Origin: Craspedostauros australis
Taxonomy: Eukaryota; Bacillariophyta; Bacillariophyceae; Mastogloiales; Achnanthaceae
Length of the DNA stretch: 64,000 bases
Direction: 5' to 3'
NCBI GenBank assembly: GCA_026770025.1
Contig: JAMXDE010000041.1
Location: forward strand, 1 to 64,000
Shown here piece after piece: positions 18,959-30,711 of this stretch. A model generated the notes under the pieces. That model was given only the letters and a program-made list of their open reading frames with translations, did no database searches and was not told the origin of the DNA. A program made the position numbers and the translations under genes. The first letter of the stretch is position 1, and every line of letters begins with the position of its first letter.

Positions 18959-20749
18959 TTAGATGACATCAACAAGAAAGTCGAAGACATCTGTCTTTTC
19001 GATGGCCTCTCGGATGTCTTCTTTCTGCAAGGTGCGACGTTTGTGGAGTTGGGAATAGTTCCAGGCGCGGATGGATAGATCGAGGATAAAAAGCTCGCAT
19101 GCTTTCGCGAAAAGAACCGGGGCTTCTGCCGATATCATTCTGACATCTTCGTCTGACTTCATGATTCGCTTAATCCTTGCCAGTGGAAGGTCATTGTGAG
19201 TTTTGAAATCCTGCTCTGTTTGATCAGTGTAGCACTGAACCACCTGCAGCTGCTCTCTCCAGAAGGTAAGCAACGAACTGTTCAGTTGGGCCAAGAATTG
19301 CGGCGAGTTTGAGGACGGCGCTGGTGCTTGCGGTAGGATGCTCGTTTCTCCATCCTCTACCGAAGTCAAAACGTGCGTGCTTCCTACAAGACTAACGCTG
19401 GAAGTCTTCTGCGCGAGCCCCATGGAGGTGGAAAGGCCGTTGCTTGCTTTGGTTGATGATGCCGAAGTCGGTGCCCCGCTATTTTTCGCGTATGCGGTTG
19501 TAACAGAGACGATTCCACTTGTGTTGGCGGCTTTTGCTGATTGATGACCTCTGGCGGGTGCATGCCCTTGGTTCGCGGATGCTGACGAGGTTGCGCTCTC
19601 TTCCCCCTTGAAAATACCTGCCGCTATCTGGGCCTGCGTGTGAGCATGGACAAGTGCCTGCGCCTGCAACTGAATCTGAGTTTGTATCTGTTGAGGCGTC
19701 CCCTGAGATTTTCTTGCATGGACGATTGCTTGCGCCTGGATTTGCGACAGTGCATTGATCTGAGCGGAATTCATTGGGACGAGGCCATCCCCCCTGGACT
19801 TGGCTGCTGCCACAACTGCCTGCGCTTGTGCAGCTGCTTGCACCATAGCTTGAGCTTGCGCCTGGTCGTGGCAGAAAAGATAGGGAAAGAGACAACGTCA
19901 TAACGCCGCATTGTAGTGTAAAGCATTGCAGAGTGGTAAGGATAAATACCAAAGAACCAAAACGGCGAAACAATGATGGAGGCAAGCAACTCGATAGAGG
20001 AACGCAACGCAACGCAACCCGAGCCCGGTCCAGCACATCCATTCGAAACCCCTCTCCCCAGTGACATGCTCGGAATATGTCTCTTGAATTTTGCCTCATA
20101 CAATTCGATCCAATCCAATCCGCTACAACCCACAACATTTCAAAGCATCCGATTCTCTGGTCCTTCTTACCTGGATCTGCTCGGGTGTGATATTTGCCTG
20201 CTGTCCTCGTGCCGCCGCAGCCTGGAGCTGGGCTTGGAGTTGCGCCTGGAGCTGCTGCTGAATTTGCTGCTGCAACTGAGTCTGCTGAGTCGTGGCAGGC
20301 GTCGTGTTTGCCTTCTTCGCTGGGACGACGGTGTGTGGCGGTCTGGCTTCCACAGAGACCTGGGTATCCGCCGCCCTTTTGACACCTGCAGCAGGCTTGG
20401 CCGTGGCCACAGGGGCTTTCTGTGGAGCTGCCACTGCGATACTCTTAGGCGCCTCCGCCAGCGTTCCTTGCGCAACCTGTGCCGGGTTGTGTGGCTGTGG
20501 TTGTGGTGGAGCAGGAGGGTGATGAAAACTTCCTGGGGCACCCATGAGAGTGGGAACGGCAGTCGCCGTCGCAACACTGCTGGCAGATGGTTGTGGCGGT
20601 GGTAGTGGGGCGGCCGCGGGTGTCAATGCAAATGCCGTTGCTGCCACTGGGACTTGCACTGTCGCGCTTGCCGTCGGCACTACCGAAGTGGCAGCTGTTG
20701 CTTCAGCAACCGCAGGGTATTGGTGATCTCCTGGGGGTAGGTTGGACAT
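18959..20749 (-). CDS. NFYC: CCAAT-binding factor subunit NF-YC (HAP5), histone fold
   Basis: Exons are 20749-20171 and 19861-18959 (donor GTAAGA, acceptor CCAG, phase 0), giving 493 residues. The C-terminal 105 residues are the NF-YC histone fold: LARIKRIMKSDEDVRMISAE, then PVLFAKACELFILDLS and RRTLQKEDIREAIEKTD, the region that pairs with NF-YB and binds NF-YA. The long N-terminal part is Ala/Pro/Val-rich, then Gln-rich (QLQQQIQQQLQAQLQAQLQ) around the intron, as in transactivation regions. The protein should act in the nucleus on CCAAT promoters. The protein is longer than most NF-YC because of these extensions. The gene is divergent from PSMB4. Confidence 0.93.
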
Positions 20750-21819
20750 GACTCTCTGTTCTGTCTTCGTGCGTTGTCTCGGAACAGTCCCGCCTGCTTT
20801 CCTGCTGCTTGTGGGATGCGCACAACCTCCTCGTCAACTGCGGGGTATTATAATAGTATGGAGTACGCGTATAGGAGGTATGGAATCCTCTGGTACGTAT
20901 GCCCGGTGTGCCCGTATGGCAAATGCTTCGTTCCGTATCTCCTGTCGTCCTCCCTCCTGTGTGTGAATTGGACGGTACTCTCCTCACTTGTGGAATGTTG
21001 CATGTATAATGCTCTGCACTTGTGTGCATCCAGAGAGAGAGAGAGAGAGAGAGAGAGTTGAGCAAACGCGGGTGTTCTGCGAGTACGACCTATACTAATC
21101 CTTTACAGCGTATCCTGTAACTGTACTCGCACGTATTGATTGTATAGCATGCAGGTGTGTGATGGCATTCCAAGCCGGAGCTTGGGGTTTGAGTGTGCGA
21201 ATCTGCTTTGGCCTCCTCTCTCGTTCGTCGTGTTGGCGAAGCGGTTTTTGTTCTGTTCTTTTTGTTGCTGTCCTGTTGTGTTGTGATGCTTCCACCTGGA
21301 AGATTCTGATCGGACGAGGGCAGACACTAAACAAGACTTATCGAGTACCGCAATCACAACAAGAAGTCATGGCAGGAAAGAAAGATCTTGGACGAACTCC
21401 ACCGAAACCGAAGGATCATGCCAATACAACCCGCTGCCATGTGCTCGGGTGCTACGCGCCTTGCCAGGCGCCTGCGCGGAAACTCCAGTTCTTGTTCGTG
21501 TCGCCTGTGGCAGGCAACCTCGACCCACACACATCCAAAAAGCAAGACGGAACCAGCAACAGTAGCCGCAATACCACCAACAACAGCGCTGCTACTCATC
21601 AAGCATCGCAACCACCATCACAATCACAATCGTAGTTGCGGTCGCGCATTGTTTTCCTATCGAATGCAAGCGGACACACAAACGAGAACGAATCGACTAA
21701 CACCTCTCCCATCAAAGAGTATCCAAGGCAGCGACGTTCGCCATCCGCCCATCATCCCAGTCTCGTCCACAGCCTGGCTTCTGCTCATCCTTGTGACCAT
21801 CGCCAATCTCCCAACAACC
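20750..21819. other. Shared upstream region of NF-YC and PSMB4
   Basis: This is a divergent intergenic region of 1.07 kb with an (AG)13 tract. The PSMB4 frame stays open upstream to 21,388, but that part has no family resemblance and I treat it as leader. Confidence 0.55.
21032..21057. repeat. (AG)13 dinucleotide repeat
   Basis: A perfect AG run lies in the divergent promoter region between NF-YC and PSMB4. Confidence 0.9.
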
Positions 21820-22569
21820 ATGGCGACGAAGCACACAACACGCCCAATCGTGACCGGAACTTCGGTGGTTGGTCTGCAATACAAGGACGGCGTGCTTCTC
21901 GCGGCTGACACCCTGCTCAGCTACGGTGGCATGGCCAAGTCCTTCCAGACGCCCCGGATGAAGGCGATCCAGAACCAGATCCTCCTCGCCGCATCCGGCG
22001 AATACTCGGACTTCCAAGAGGTGTGTCAACAGGTCGAGGCCTTGTGTCTGGAAGAGACCACGGAATCCATGACCAGCATCTACGACGACGAGAACCGCTC
22101 GATTCCTGCGCGCAATGTTTGGAACTACCTCAGAGCAGTGCTGTACCGCAAGCGATCCCAGATGAATCCGTTCTGGAACACCCTCATCGTGGCCGGCTTG
22201 CAGCCCACGGAAGGATCGGCGGACTCTCACCAAACCAAGGCTTTTTTGGGCACCGTCGACAAGCTTGGGACGGCAATCGAGGAGCCTCTCGTTGCCACAG
22301 GCTTCGGTGCGTACCTAGCCCTGCCACTCTTGCGAGAACAATGGCGGCCAGACCTCGAAGAAGGCGAGGCACGTGCTCTCCTCGAGGATTGCATGAAGGT
22401 GCTCTTCTACCGCGACTGCCGCGCTTCTGCTCGCATCCAGCTCGCCAAAGTGACCGACGAAGGCGGCGTCCACATTTCTGATCCATACGAGCTCGACCAC
22501 TCTGATGCTTGGAATGCACCGAGCATGGAGCGTCCCGTCGGGGATCTTGACGGGGACGGCGGTTGGTAA
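21820..22569 (+). CDS. PSMB4: 20S proteasome subunit beta-7 (PSMB4/PRE4)
   Basis: The single exon encodes 249 residues. The N-terminus MATKHTTRPIVTGTSVVG matches the mature end of yeast PRE4/human PSMB4 (P-V-T-G-T-S-V), followed by YKDGVLLAADTLLSYG, the beta-subunit core strand and turn. This subunit has no peptidase activity of its own and closes the beta ring next to beta-6. I chose the ATG at 21820 (context AACAACCATGG) because only there does family similarity start; the frame is open 144 codons further up. The prosequence would be very short. The C-terminus ends in an acidic Gly/Asp tail. Confidence 0.92.
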   Translation: MATKHTTRPIVTGTSVVGLQYKDGVLLAADTLLSYGGMAKSFQTPRMKAIQNQILLAASGEYSDFQEVCQQVEALCLEETTESMTSIYDDENRSIPARNVWNYLRAVLYRKRSQMNPFWNTLIVAGLQPTEGSADSHQTKAFLGTVDKLGTAIEEPLVATGFGAYLALPLLREQWRPDLEEGEARALLEDCMKVLFYRDCRASARIQLAKVTDEGGVHISDPYELDHSDAWNAPSMERPVGDLDGDGGW

Positions 22570-25500
22570 TTGTGCATGCGTGTGACACCACTTCCATATT
22601 CGTAAGTACTCGATTCTACTCTCTCATCTACTCTCCACTCTGTTCAAGAACGGGGAAAAGCAAGTAAAGTACTACTGAACTCTCTCTCTCTCTAGAGAGA
22701 GTGACAGAAGTAGAATAGATTCGAGTACTCTGCTCTATGGCGTACCTATGTGTATGCGTCTTCTGGCAGATATGGGTACTGTTGTATTTCACAGGAACCA
22801 GGGATGATGGCCACACTCGTATCGTGAGAACGAACGACTTCACATAATGTTGCTGATAGTGGAACAATAAATTCCTCCATCCTCTCTCTCTATCTCTCTC
22901 TAGAGATCCATGGTGCGCCACACTATCAAACGTGAATCGTGGGATACTCGTAGCAATAGCGCTGTCGATTCTTTCGTTCGTTCAACAGAGAGGGAGCATT
23001 CCATGATGAATAAATGCTTGTTTAGTTTGTCTTCCTGATTCAGTCATGCTTGTATGAGGTCCGAGTACGTCCTCGTACGCCTCACGAGAACGAGCATGCG
23101 ACCCACCATGACTCGCAATATTTGCACTTGAACTGAAATCTATGGGGCCTCATCTCGAGTTGAAGAAGTTGAAGCGGGTTACGAGTTGGACATGCTTCCA
23201 GAGGTGTACTCAAACTGCGTACTCTCCTTACAAAAGCTTTGAACACCACCGACCGTCTTCAAATAATCTCGACGGAGAGGATGCAACATTCAGCTGTGTA
23301 TGACAATACAAATCTGCAACATGGAACAATGAAAATTGCATAGATAGCGGGAATGAATCCTCCCTGTTGAAAGCAATGAGCAGAGCAGCCAAGGAACTAA
23401 ACTATCATACGAACCAATTAAATGATATTCTAGAATACTCACAACAACAAAATACTGTGAATTAATCTATGATGTTTTGTTGGACTCTGGTGTAGCATGG
23501 ACTCTCCACACACAGCCCCTTACAATCTGTCCCTCAAAGCTGAATCTGTAGTCGAAAGAACGCGCGCTCAACCTGATGTGCATACTCTCTGTACAAGTGA
23601 GTTGGTGCCAGTCTGAACAACTCCAGAACATAAACAAAGGCTCTTCTCTTCCAAGAAAAATAACTTCCACTGGACAACTCTTGTGTAATAGAATAGTGCA
23701 AGCTCACGCAACGGAGTACGATGTGGTTGTGTCAGCGAGACAAAACCATCGAACGTGCATGAAACAACTCTGAAGCCAAACATCCCATGACGGTGGACCG
23801 CTACAGTTGCACGAATGGTTCAAATCAAAGCAAATGGACCGAATTAAGCCCTGTACATCCAATTCATGATCACAACGGGTTTCGCATCACAGCATATCTG
23901 AACAACTGCGTTGACTATGGAAAAGTCGGAACGGCAGAGACCAAAGGAGAGAATCATGAGCTCAGCGAATGGAAGAAGGAAAGTGCGACAAAGAGTGTTC
24001 AGACATCCGCTTACGCAGTTTTACGTGATCTCAAGGGAGCAAAACTTGATTTCTCCAGTTGAATCGTTCTTGTACAAAGTCAATACGGATATGTTGCATG
24101 TCTAGACATTGCAATGCCGCATTCGTAAGCATGGTGTGAGTGCACTCAACAGGGCTGTCTTCAAATAGAAGTGGTGATCATGAAGAATGGTATGGTGGAT
24201 AGGACCAGAAATCCAGTTAACACGAATGTTCTTGAGAGTCTCGTCCGTCGCATTGGCTTCAGTCAATGGGCTGTTTCTGCAAAGATCGCTGAAATGTAAC
24301 GCCAGAAGTAAGCGGGCCAACACAACGACTACTGCATAGAACAGTAGACGAGGAGTCAGTCATTCCAGCAATGTACTACCTGTACAAACGTTGAATTCTG
24401 AAATTCTCGTCTTTTCTGGTGTGATCACTGCTGCACAGAACATGGACCAAATGAGACTTTGACAGAATGAATAACCCTGATTTCGAGGAACGGGCGTTGC
24501 GTTTCGAGATTGGTGATGGATGGATTCCGATTTGATGATTGAAAGTCAGCAGCATCAAAGGCATGGAAGGATCATGAGAATTTGCCAACAAACCAAAAAG
24601 GAAGTTGACAAACTGCGTTTTCCGATTTACTCAGAGTTGTATATTGGAGGGAGACGAGCAAAAATGGTTTGGCGTGTATCGCATCGAGTTCAAACTACTG
24701 CTATCTGTTGAAAACTGTCCACTATTTCTGAACAACTTACAGTAGCTTACGAACAGTAAGAGAAGATTCAAGGATGCTCAGCACTGAGCGTACACGTAAC
24801 TCTCAGGTTCAAGGAATGTGCACTGTTTTCACGAGGTCATAGTGAGGTCGCCAACATCTAGACAATCCACAAATGAGAGAGGATCTCCGACCTGAAATGG
24901 CAGGAAAGCAGAAACACAGAAAGATTGGTTGCTGAAGCATCACCCTATTTCATGGCTCATGGCTTTCTGCGGTAGAGCCATTGTTCGTGCATCGCTTTAT
25001 GATAGATATTATGTGTTCATCCTGCAATATAGTGGGAGAGAGAACGTGAGTACCATCAATTTGTTCAAATCGCCCGATGAGTACGCAATTGTTGTAACTG
25101 GTCTGGAATTCCTTCACGTCGTTCAGTGCAACACAACTTTTTCGATCCTACGTTCTTCGGTTGAAAGGCAATAAGCGACACTCTGGTTACTCAGCTGGAG
25201 AAATGAAGAACAGTCAAGAAGATTGGAAGAAATGAAAAGTTGTTGTTGGCGATAACTCAGGAAATGGCCGCTTGAGAAACAGGTTGATCACTGATAGCAC
25301 ACGAAAACCCAGATAATCCCATTTTCCTTGCCCCTGCCTCCCCTATTTGACCATCCTGGAGTCAGACACACGTACATCCGGAAAATTTGTCATATTCCGT
25401 GGATGCAGTGATGTTTGTTCAATTGTAGGATCTGCCTCTAGACGAGTATCAACTTTCATGTTTCGAGATAGCCAAGTGCATAATTTCGCCTTCGATTGAA

Positions 25501-27799
25501 TGAGCGAAAAGGAAGGAACATGGCCACACGTTGGATATGATTCTCTATCAATCATTTCAAAAGGAAATGACACCTACGATTTTCCGAAACAGGTGAGTTC
25601 CACTGGATTCGTTGATTTCACGGAAAACCAAACAAATAAAATTTTGTTGTGGACAATTTGTTGTATCATTTCCATTGAACATTTTCAACGCTCTGCAAGC
25701 AAGTTGTCTTTTTTGTCTCATTGGCGTTTCTCTGTTGGTTTCAGAATACACGCAACTATGGAGAGAAGCAAGTAGCTCCCACGAAGCTTCTTAGAAAGCC
25801 CAGTGTCATAGGTTGCTCACGGGATGGTTGTCTTTTGACGCAAGCAAGATGCCAAAGGACACATCAGGTGCTCGCAGTACACCAGTGTTTGACGAAAAAA
25901 CGCATCAGCAATGGAGTACGTTGCATGACGTGAACATGCATGATGAATTCAAACTCATGAAGGAAAAAATAGGTGTCCGTGACCGTTGTTGATTGATGTG
26001 GCATGCATCATTTGATTCAACCCCCAGAAAACGTCCAACTGACCATAACCGAATGGTCAACACTAACCTGTTGCAAACGTTCGTGACGTTGCGTACTACA
26101 TATCATGAACCAGTTGCTGTTTAACGATCTACTACTTTGAAGAGCTGATCTCTGAAACCGTCTCCAGCAGGCTTGAATATCTAAGTTCGGCATCCCGATG
26201 ATTGCCAATCGACAATGTCGCCGCGTCCCAGAAAAAGGAAGAACAGGACGCAGTGACGTATCCGATCATTCCGGGTTCTGATGCATGAATGCTGAATCTG
26301 CCGTGCAGATGAAAGTGCTGTTTGCCAAGCGTGTCCCAATGTATCTCTGCGTCGCCACGAAGGCAATCCGAAAAAATGTGTTTGCCAAAACACTCTTTTC
26401 GTTGGAAGACATGCAGGTGCTATTTGGTGAAGGTGGCGATACTGTGGCAGTGGGCGGTGTTCTACTTCCTTGGTAAGTGACTGTCCGATTCTACCATTGG
26501 GTGCGCCAAGACTTACAACACGAAGTTGCGGGAAATCTTCACGTATCCACTATTGCCAGCATATCGAAGCGCGCATTCATATGTTGCATCTCTTTTCTGT
26601 TGCGTTGAGTGCACTGAAACATTTTTGTCGAGGACTCTGAAGCCATAAAATCATGATCAACTCTGCACACCTCACATTCTGCACAGCGTTCGAGCTTCGA
26701 TGAGCACGTCACGCGATAGAGTTCGATCTGAATCAAGGACACGTAGGAACGAAAAAATAGTTGATCTTCGAAAGGAATAGTGTTGGACTGGCTTGGCCAT
26801 CATTTCAGCCGTGCTCTTCGTTTAACTGTTGTTGTTGGAGGTTGTCTCTTAGATCGTATGTCGGCAATAGTGATAGTCGTACGAATTGCTCGAAACACAA
26901 TTCTTGGATTCACTATGATGCAATAAGACCAATATTGTCGAGGATCTATGCTGTGAAAATCTTCTTTCGTGTTGTATTTTCCAGTTTCCCCTTTCGGTCT
27001 TGCGCGATTCTGTCTTTGTTGGGTTTTGGTGTGTATTCTTGTTGCATTGCATCGTGGCAGAAAAACCCAATCTGAGTGAAGAAGTTGCTGGAGCATTGCA
27101 GGTTGAGGAGGTTGTGTTAGAGTACATGCCACACCAGTCGATTCACGATTTCAAGGTACTCAAAACCAGGGATGAAAAGGATGATCTTGACGTTCTGCAG
27201 AGTTGGGTTGCGAAGATTAGGAGTGTGCTGCTGTGTTTTTATGTACGAAGAGAATTTCTGCGATATCGCCAGGTCTCCAATTTCTATTCGCCGTTTCCTA
27301 CTGCCGTTTTGCATAGATGTACACTATGATATGTTTCGACCATACTTGTTACATGTATGCATATATGCAAGGTTACTCTCATTCTGTAACACTAGGTTTG
27401 AAAGCATCGTTGATATGGTGCATTCACGTGACCTTTCCAGTCGTGCCCAGTGTGATACGCTTGTACTCATGTTTCTCAGCTCCACATATTATTCACCAGA
27501 CGGACATCCTTCACGACGAACTGCGTTGGCAACGGGATGCTCACCTTCAGACGAAGGACGAGTACTAACTAGTGTCTTCGTGCAGGATGGATTCGCGTTC
27601 ATGAGTAGTCATATTTTGCAAATGAACAGACAAGGGTGTCACAATTCTGTCGCGTCGAGATGTCTTGGAACAGTTCATCCCTCTAATACTCGAGTGCTTG
27701 CACAAGGACTGGGCTTGCACTCGCATGCGCTCAGCATAAATCATCAAGTTATGAAGGTGGGCTGTTGCTTAGGCGTGTCTGACTTACTTACTTGCTTAC
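22570..27799. other. Gene-poor, AT-richer 5.2-kb stretch
   Basis: This lies between convergent PSMB4 and the bestrophin. From about 22.9 to 27.5 kb the sequence is visibly more AT-rich than the flanking genes, and open frames stay under about 110 codons except one of 243. I recognise no protein motif on either strand, no terminal repeats and no RNA gene. CT/AG hairpins occur near its left end. Confidence 0.55.
22681..22704. terminator. (CT)n/(AG)n hairpin 112 bp after PSMB4
   Basis: The inverted repeat CTCTCTCTAGAGAGAG could form a perfect hairpin in the RNA just past the stop. A 3'-processing or end role is only a guess. A second, similar one lies at 22,881-22,908. Confidence 0.35.
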
Positions 27800-29680
27800 T
27801 TACTTGTACACAGGCATGTCGTTGTCACCACCTTCCCAAGATACGATCTCGTTACACCAATTCCCGATTTTGTCGCAGAAGGCTTGCATTGGCAAGATGG
27901 TGAAAGGCTCTTCGAGCTGCGTCGCGAGTTCTTCGATACCAAAGAGGAAGGCTGAGATGAATGCTGTCGCTGGGATCATACCGACATGATTCCATGTGTT
28001 GCCAAAGTTGTCCCAGATGGCGAATGGCAGGAATAGAAGCCAGACGGATAAGAAGCGCGCTGTGTGGCGGGAGTAGAAGAGCGGGACGGGCGAAGTCAGC
28101 AAACGCTCACTAGATCCGAGGTTGTCCTCGAAGATGGTGACGGCCGCATGGATCTCATTCTTTCGCATGAAGTTCATTGGTAGGTTCTCGATGGCACATG
28201 AGAGGTCGAAGAGGGCTCTGTTTGGGCGGTGTGCGGCGCTGATAATCGCTTCCGCCTGCTGCTTTGGGAGACGCTCGTAGAGCTCGTTCTTGAAGAACTG
28301 CTCGTCTTCCCATTCAGGAGACAAGTGGCGCTTCATGGATCTCACGAATGCCCAAGTGCACAGGCTCAGTCTTTCCAAGTCTTCCTTGCGACGTTGGGGT
28401 GTAACTTGTGAGGAGTCGTAGTATGCGTTTCCCATACGGACCAGATCGCGGGTGTGATTGATATTCATCCTGAGCATTGCATGAAGAGAATGCAAGGAGG
28501 AGAATAAAGCGGTGTGGAATAGTACGAGAAGAGTACGCGTATAATAGAGTAGGTGTTTCCAGCATTGCGAAAAGAACGTGTCAAAACGTGACAGGCAAAA
28601 GCAAGTTTCATGGCGTCGAGAACGAGACGTGCAAAGCAGGGCAATGCGAAGATAACTTGTGAGCATGTGGTTGCATTGCATTGCATTGCGTTGCATTGCG
28701 TTGCATTGCGTTGCATTGAAAAGTATTCGACCTTCAGCACTGGGATCTTGCGCCTCAGCGGAGTAGCATGGCGCACATGAAAGCAACAAGCAGAGTAGAA
28801 ACCTTGGCGACAATGATTCAATATTTCCTTACCCCCAGTTCTTGCGGGCCTCGTCCCAGCGCTTGTAGGCCGTGTTGGTGCGGAACACTTGCATATCAGG
28901 GGCAGAACGATGTATTTGTTGGGTATCGACGCCATCATCGTCATCATCATTGTGAAGCATGTGGAAGGTAGTGTTGTTGTTTGGCCGTGCGTAGTGGAAA
29001 AGCGTGGTGGGGGGTGGATGAGGAAAAACACAAGTACGAAGATGAGAATAGGTATTGGTACAGTTGGCATATCAAGGGGCTCGTTTTCTTCGCATTGGGT
29101 CTATTGCGTCCGACAGTTTTGCCATGTCGCGAAAATATCAATCGTTCTGCGCGGCGAAGTCGGCGTGTTCCAGCTCGTACGTACCAAGGAGAAGGCCAAG
29201 AGATGGGCTGGAGAGCGTGAATCCGGTGATTGGAAGAGCGACCATCTGGAACAGCGGGTTGGCGAGCAGGCCTTCGTGGGACACGCCGCTAAAGTCCGAG
29301 AATCCACCGATGAGACCGTTCCAAAAGACCACGAAGCAAGCCACAGCGGTTGTGGCCACCACTTCTCGGCTGAGGTTCTTGTAAACGCCAGACTTGAAGG
29401 TGGTGGAAAGGTTGCGGATGAAGCGGTCTGGGGACCTGAACTTGACCCAGTCGTCGTGTGTGTACACGGTCCTGCGGTACTTGCGGCTCTCCTCGCCATA
29501 CGCAACGTCGCTGGGCTCTGCGATAGCTGGAGGGTTCTTGGTGGTGCCATTCAGATGCGTGGTTCTGGTCTTGGCCAGGACCTCGGCTGGGCTTCCTGGG
29601 GTCATCTTCGCAGGCACAAATGCAGCTGCTGATGGTGCCAGGCACAGTAGGAGCAGGGCTGAAAGGTTGAATTGCCGCAT
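27800..29680 (-). CDS. Bestrophin-family anion channel, plastid-targeted
   Basis: Exons are 29680-29185, 28887-28833 and 28469-27800, giving 406 residues. Joins give SLGLLLVFRTNTAYKRWDEA and RKNWGMNINHTRDLV, the bestrophin signature RTNxxYxRWxEAR-xWG. The leader MRQFNLSALLLLCLAPSAAAFVPAK is a textbook diatom plastid presequence (AAAFVP). The family forms pentameric channels for chloride or bicarbonate; thylakoid members in green algae feed bicarbonate to the CO2-concentrating mechanism, and in plants they pass chloride. C-terminal membrane helices (FLSVWLLFLPFAIWD; AFISAFLFGIEELATQLEEP) and the conserved acidic GIEELA-LEEPF segment are present. The middle exon is only 55 bp. Which anion it carries cannot be told from sequence. 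Confidence 0.93.
28671..28718. repeat. TTGCA/TTGCG pentanucleotide repeat in bestrophin intron 2
   Basis: About nine pentamers alternate between TTGCA and TTGCG inside the 363-bp second intron. Confidence 0.85.
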
Positions 29681-30711
29681 TGTGTCTTGTGTGGTTCCAC
29701 TTTGCCGATAGTTGTACCGATACTTGCGCTGCGAATGCTTGTTGCTGGGCTGTGCTGATCGTCCTCGTGGCCTGTTGATGCTGAAACGTCCAAACTTTTG
29801 CGTTGTGCGATGTGATGTCGGAGTGTGCGAAGTTGTGTGCTCTTCATGCGATCTGGCATCCAAAGAGAGGATGCAAGCGACGAACTGCATGCGAGGAGCG
29901 GCGCCCCTGAAAGATCTGATTCGTGCTCTCGGGTGGTAGCTTGCACGGTATCGACGCGCATCGCCCCCCACGACATCACCTGGTGTGGAGAGGAAAGGAT
30001 ACTCAGCCGATGCACGTACTTGTGCTCTGTTGGTGCTCTGCGACGATACGCTGTCGTTACGTCTCGATGAGAGGTGTCACAAGAGATCAGATTCGCTGTG
30101 TTGTTGTGACGTTTTTCAGCACAAAACTCATGTTGACGTCAGCAGTCGTCACTGTTGGGATCCGTTGTCTTCATGACGTCAGAAAAGCACAGTGCGCTTC
30201 CAACAAGAGGAACATCGAGAGCAAACCAGTACCTTTGTTCTAATACCACATATTGCATGTTCCTTGTCGGTGGTACTGAATGGCTTCTTCAGCTGGGTAC
30301 TGTCATAGTCTCTAAGAAAAGATCCGAATGTTGTGGATCCACATCGTTGCGGGAGATACAACAACCCAGAATTTGCAACACACACACGAACACACACAAA
30401 TTGAGACACTCGACACCTGGACACAAACAGAACAGAGCACAAGCACTCCGGTTACGTATCATCATACGAGTCCATAGATCGTATCAATACGATTTCTCTG
30501 GAGTTGGCGCTCACTCGCTCTCCATGTCTTCCGTACTCATACGTGTTACCAATAAGTACATATTCAACTCTATTCTACTCACTCTACTCCACTCCACTTT
30601 CTGGCCCTCTCGATAGCTCGTGCGAGTGGAGAGCGAGCATTGGACAAGTACGAACACCATATAGTACCATACATATTGGTGCCTGAGCCACCAAGATTGG
30701 GCGCACACACA
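29681..30711. other. Divergent upstream region of bestrophin and NDUFAF7
   Basis: No gene is recognised. The NDUFAF7 frame is open from 30,640, but the better start is 30,712. Confidence 0.55.

Noticed and set aside
27000-27329. Possible secreted protein (VGFWCVFLLHCIVAEKPNLS)
   Set aside because: The frame starts at TTG, not ATG, it lies in the AT-rich gene-poor stretch and nothing in it is recognisable.
27172-27903. 243-residue plus-strand frame before the bestrophin
   Set aside because: Composition looks random and it overlaps the bestrophin 3' end on the other strand.
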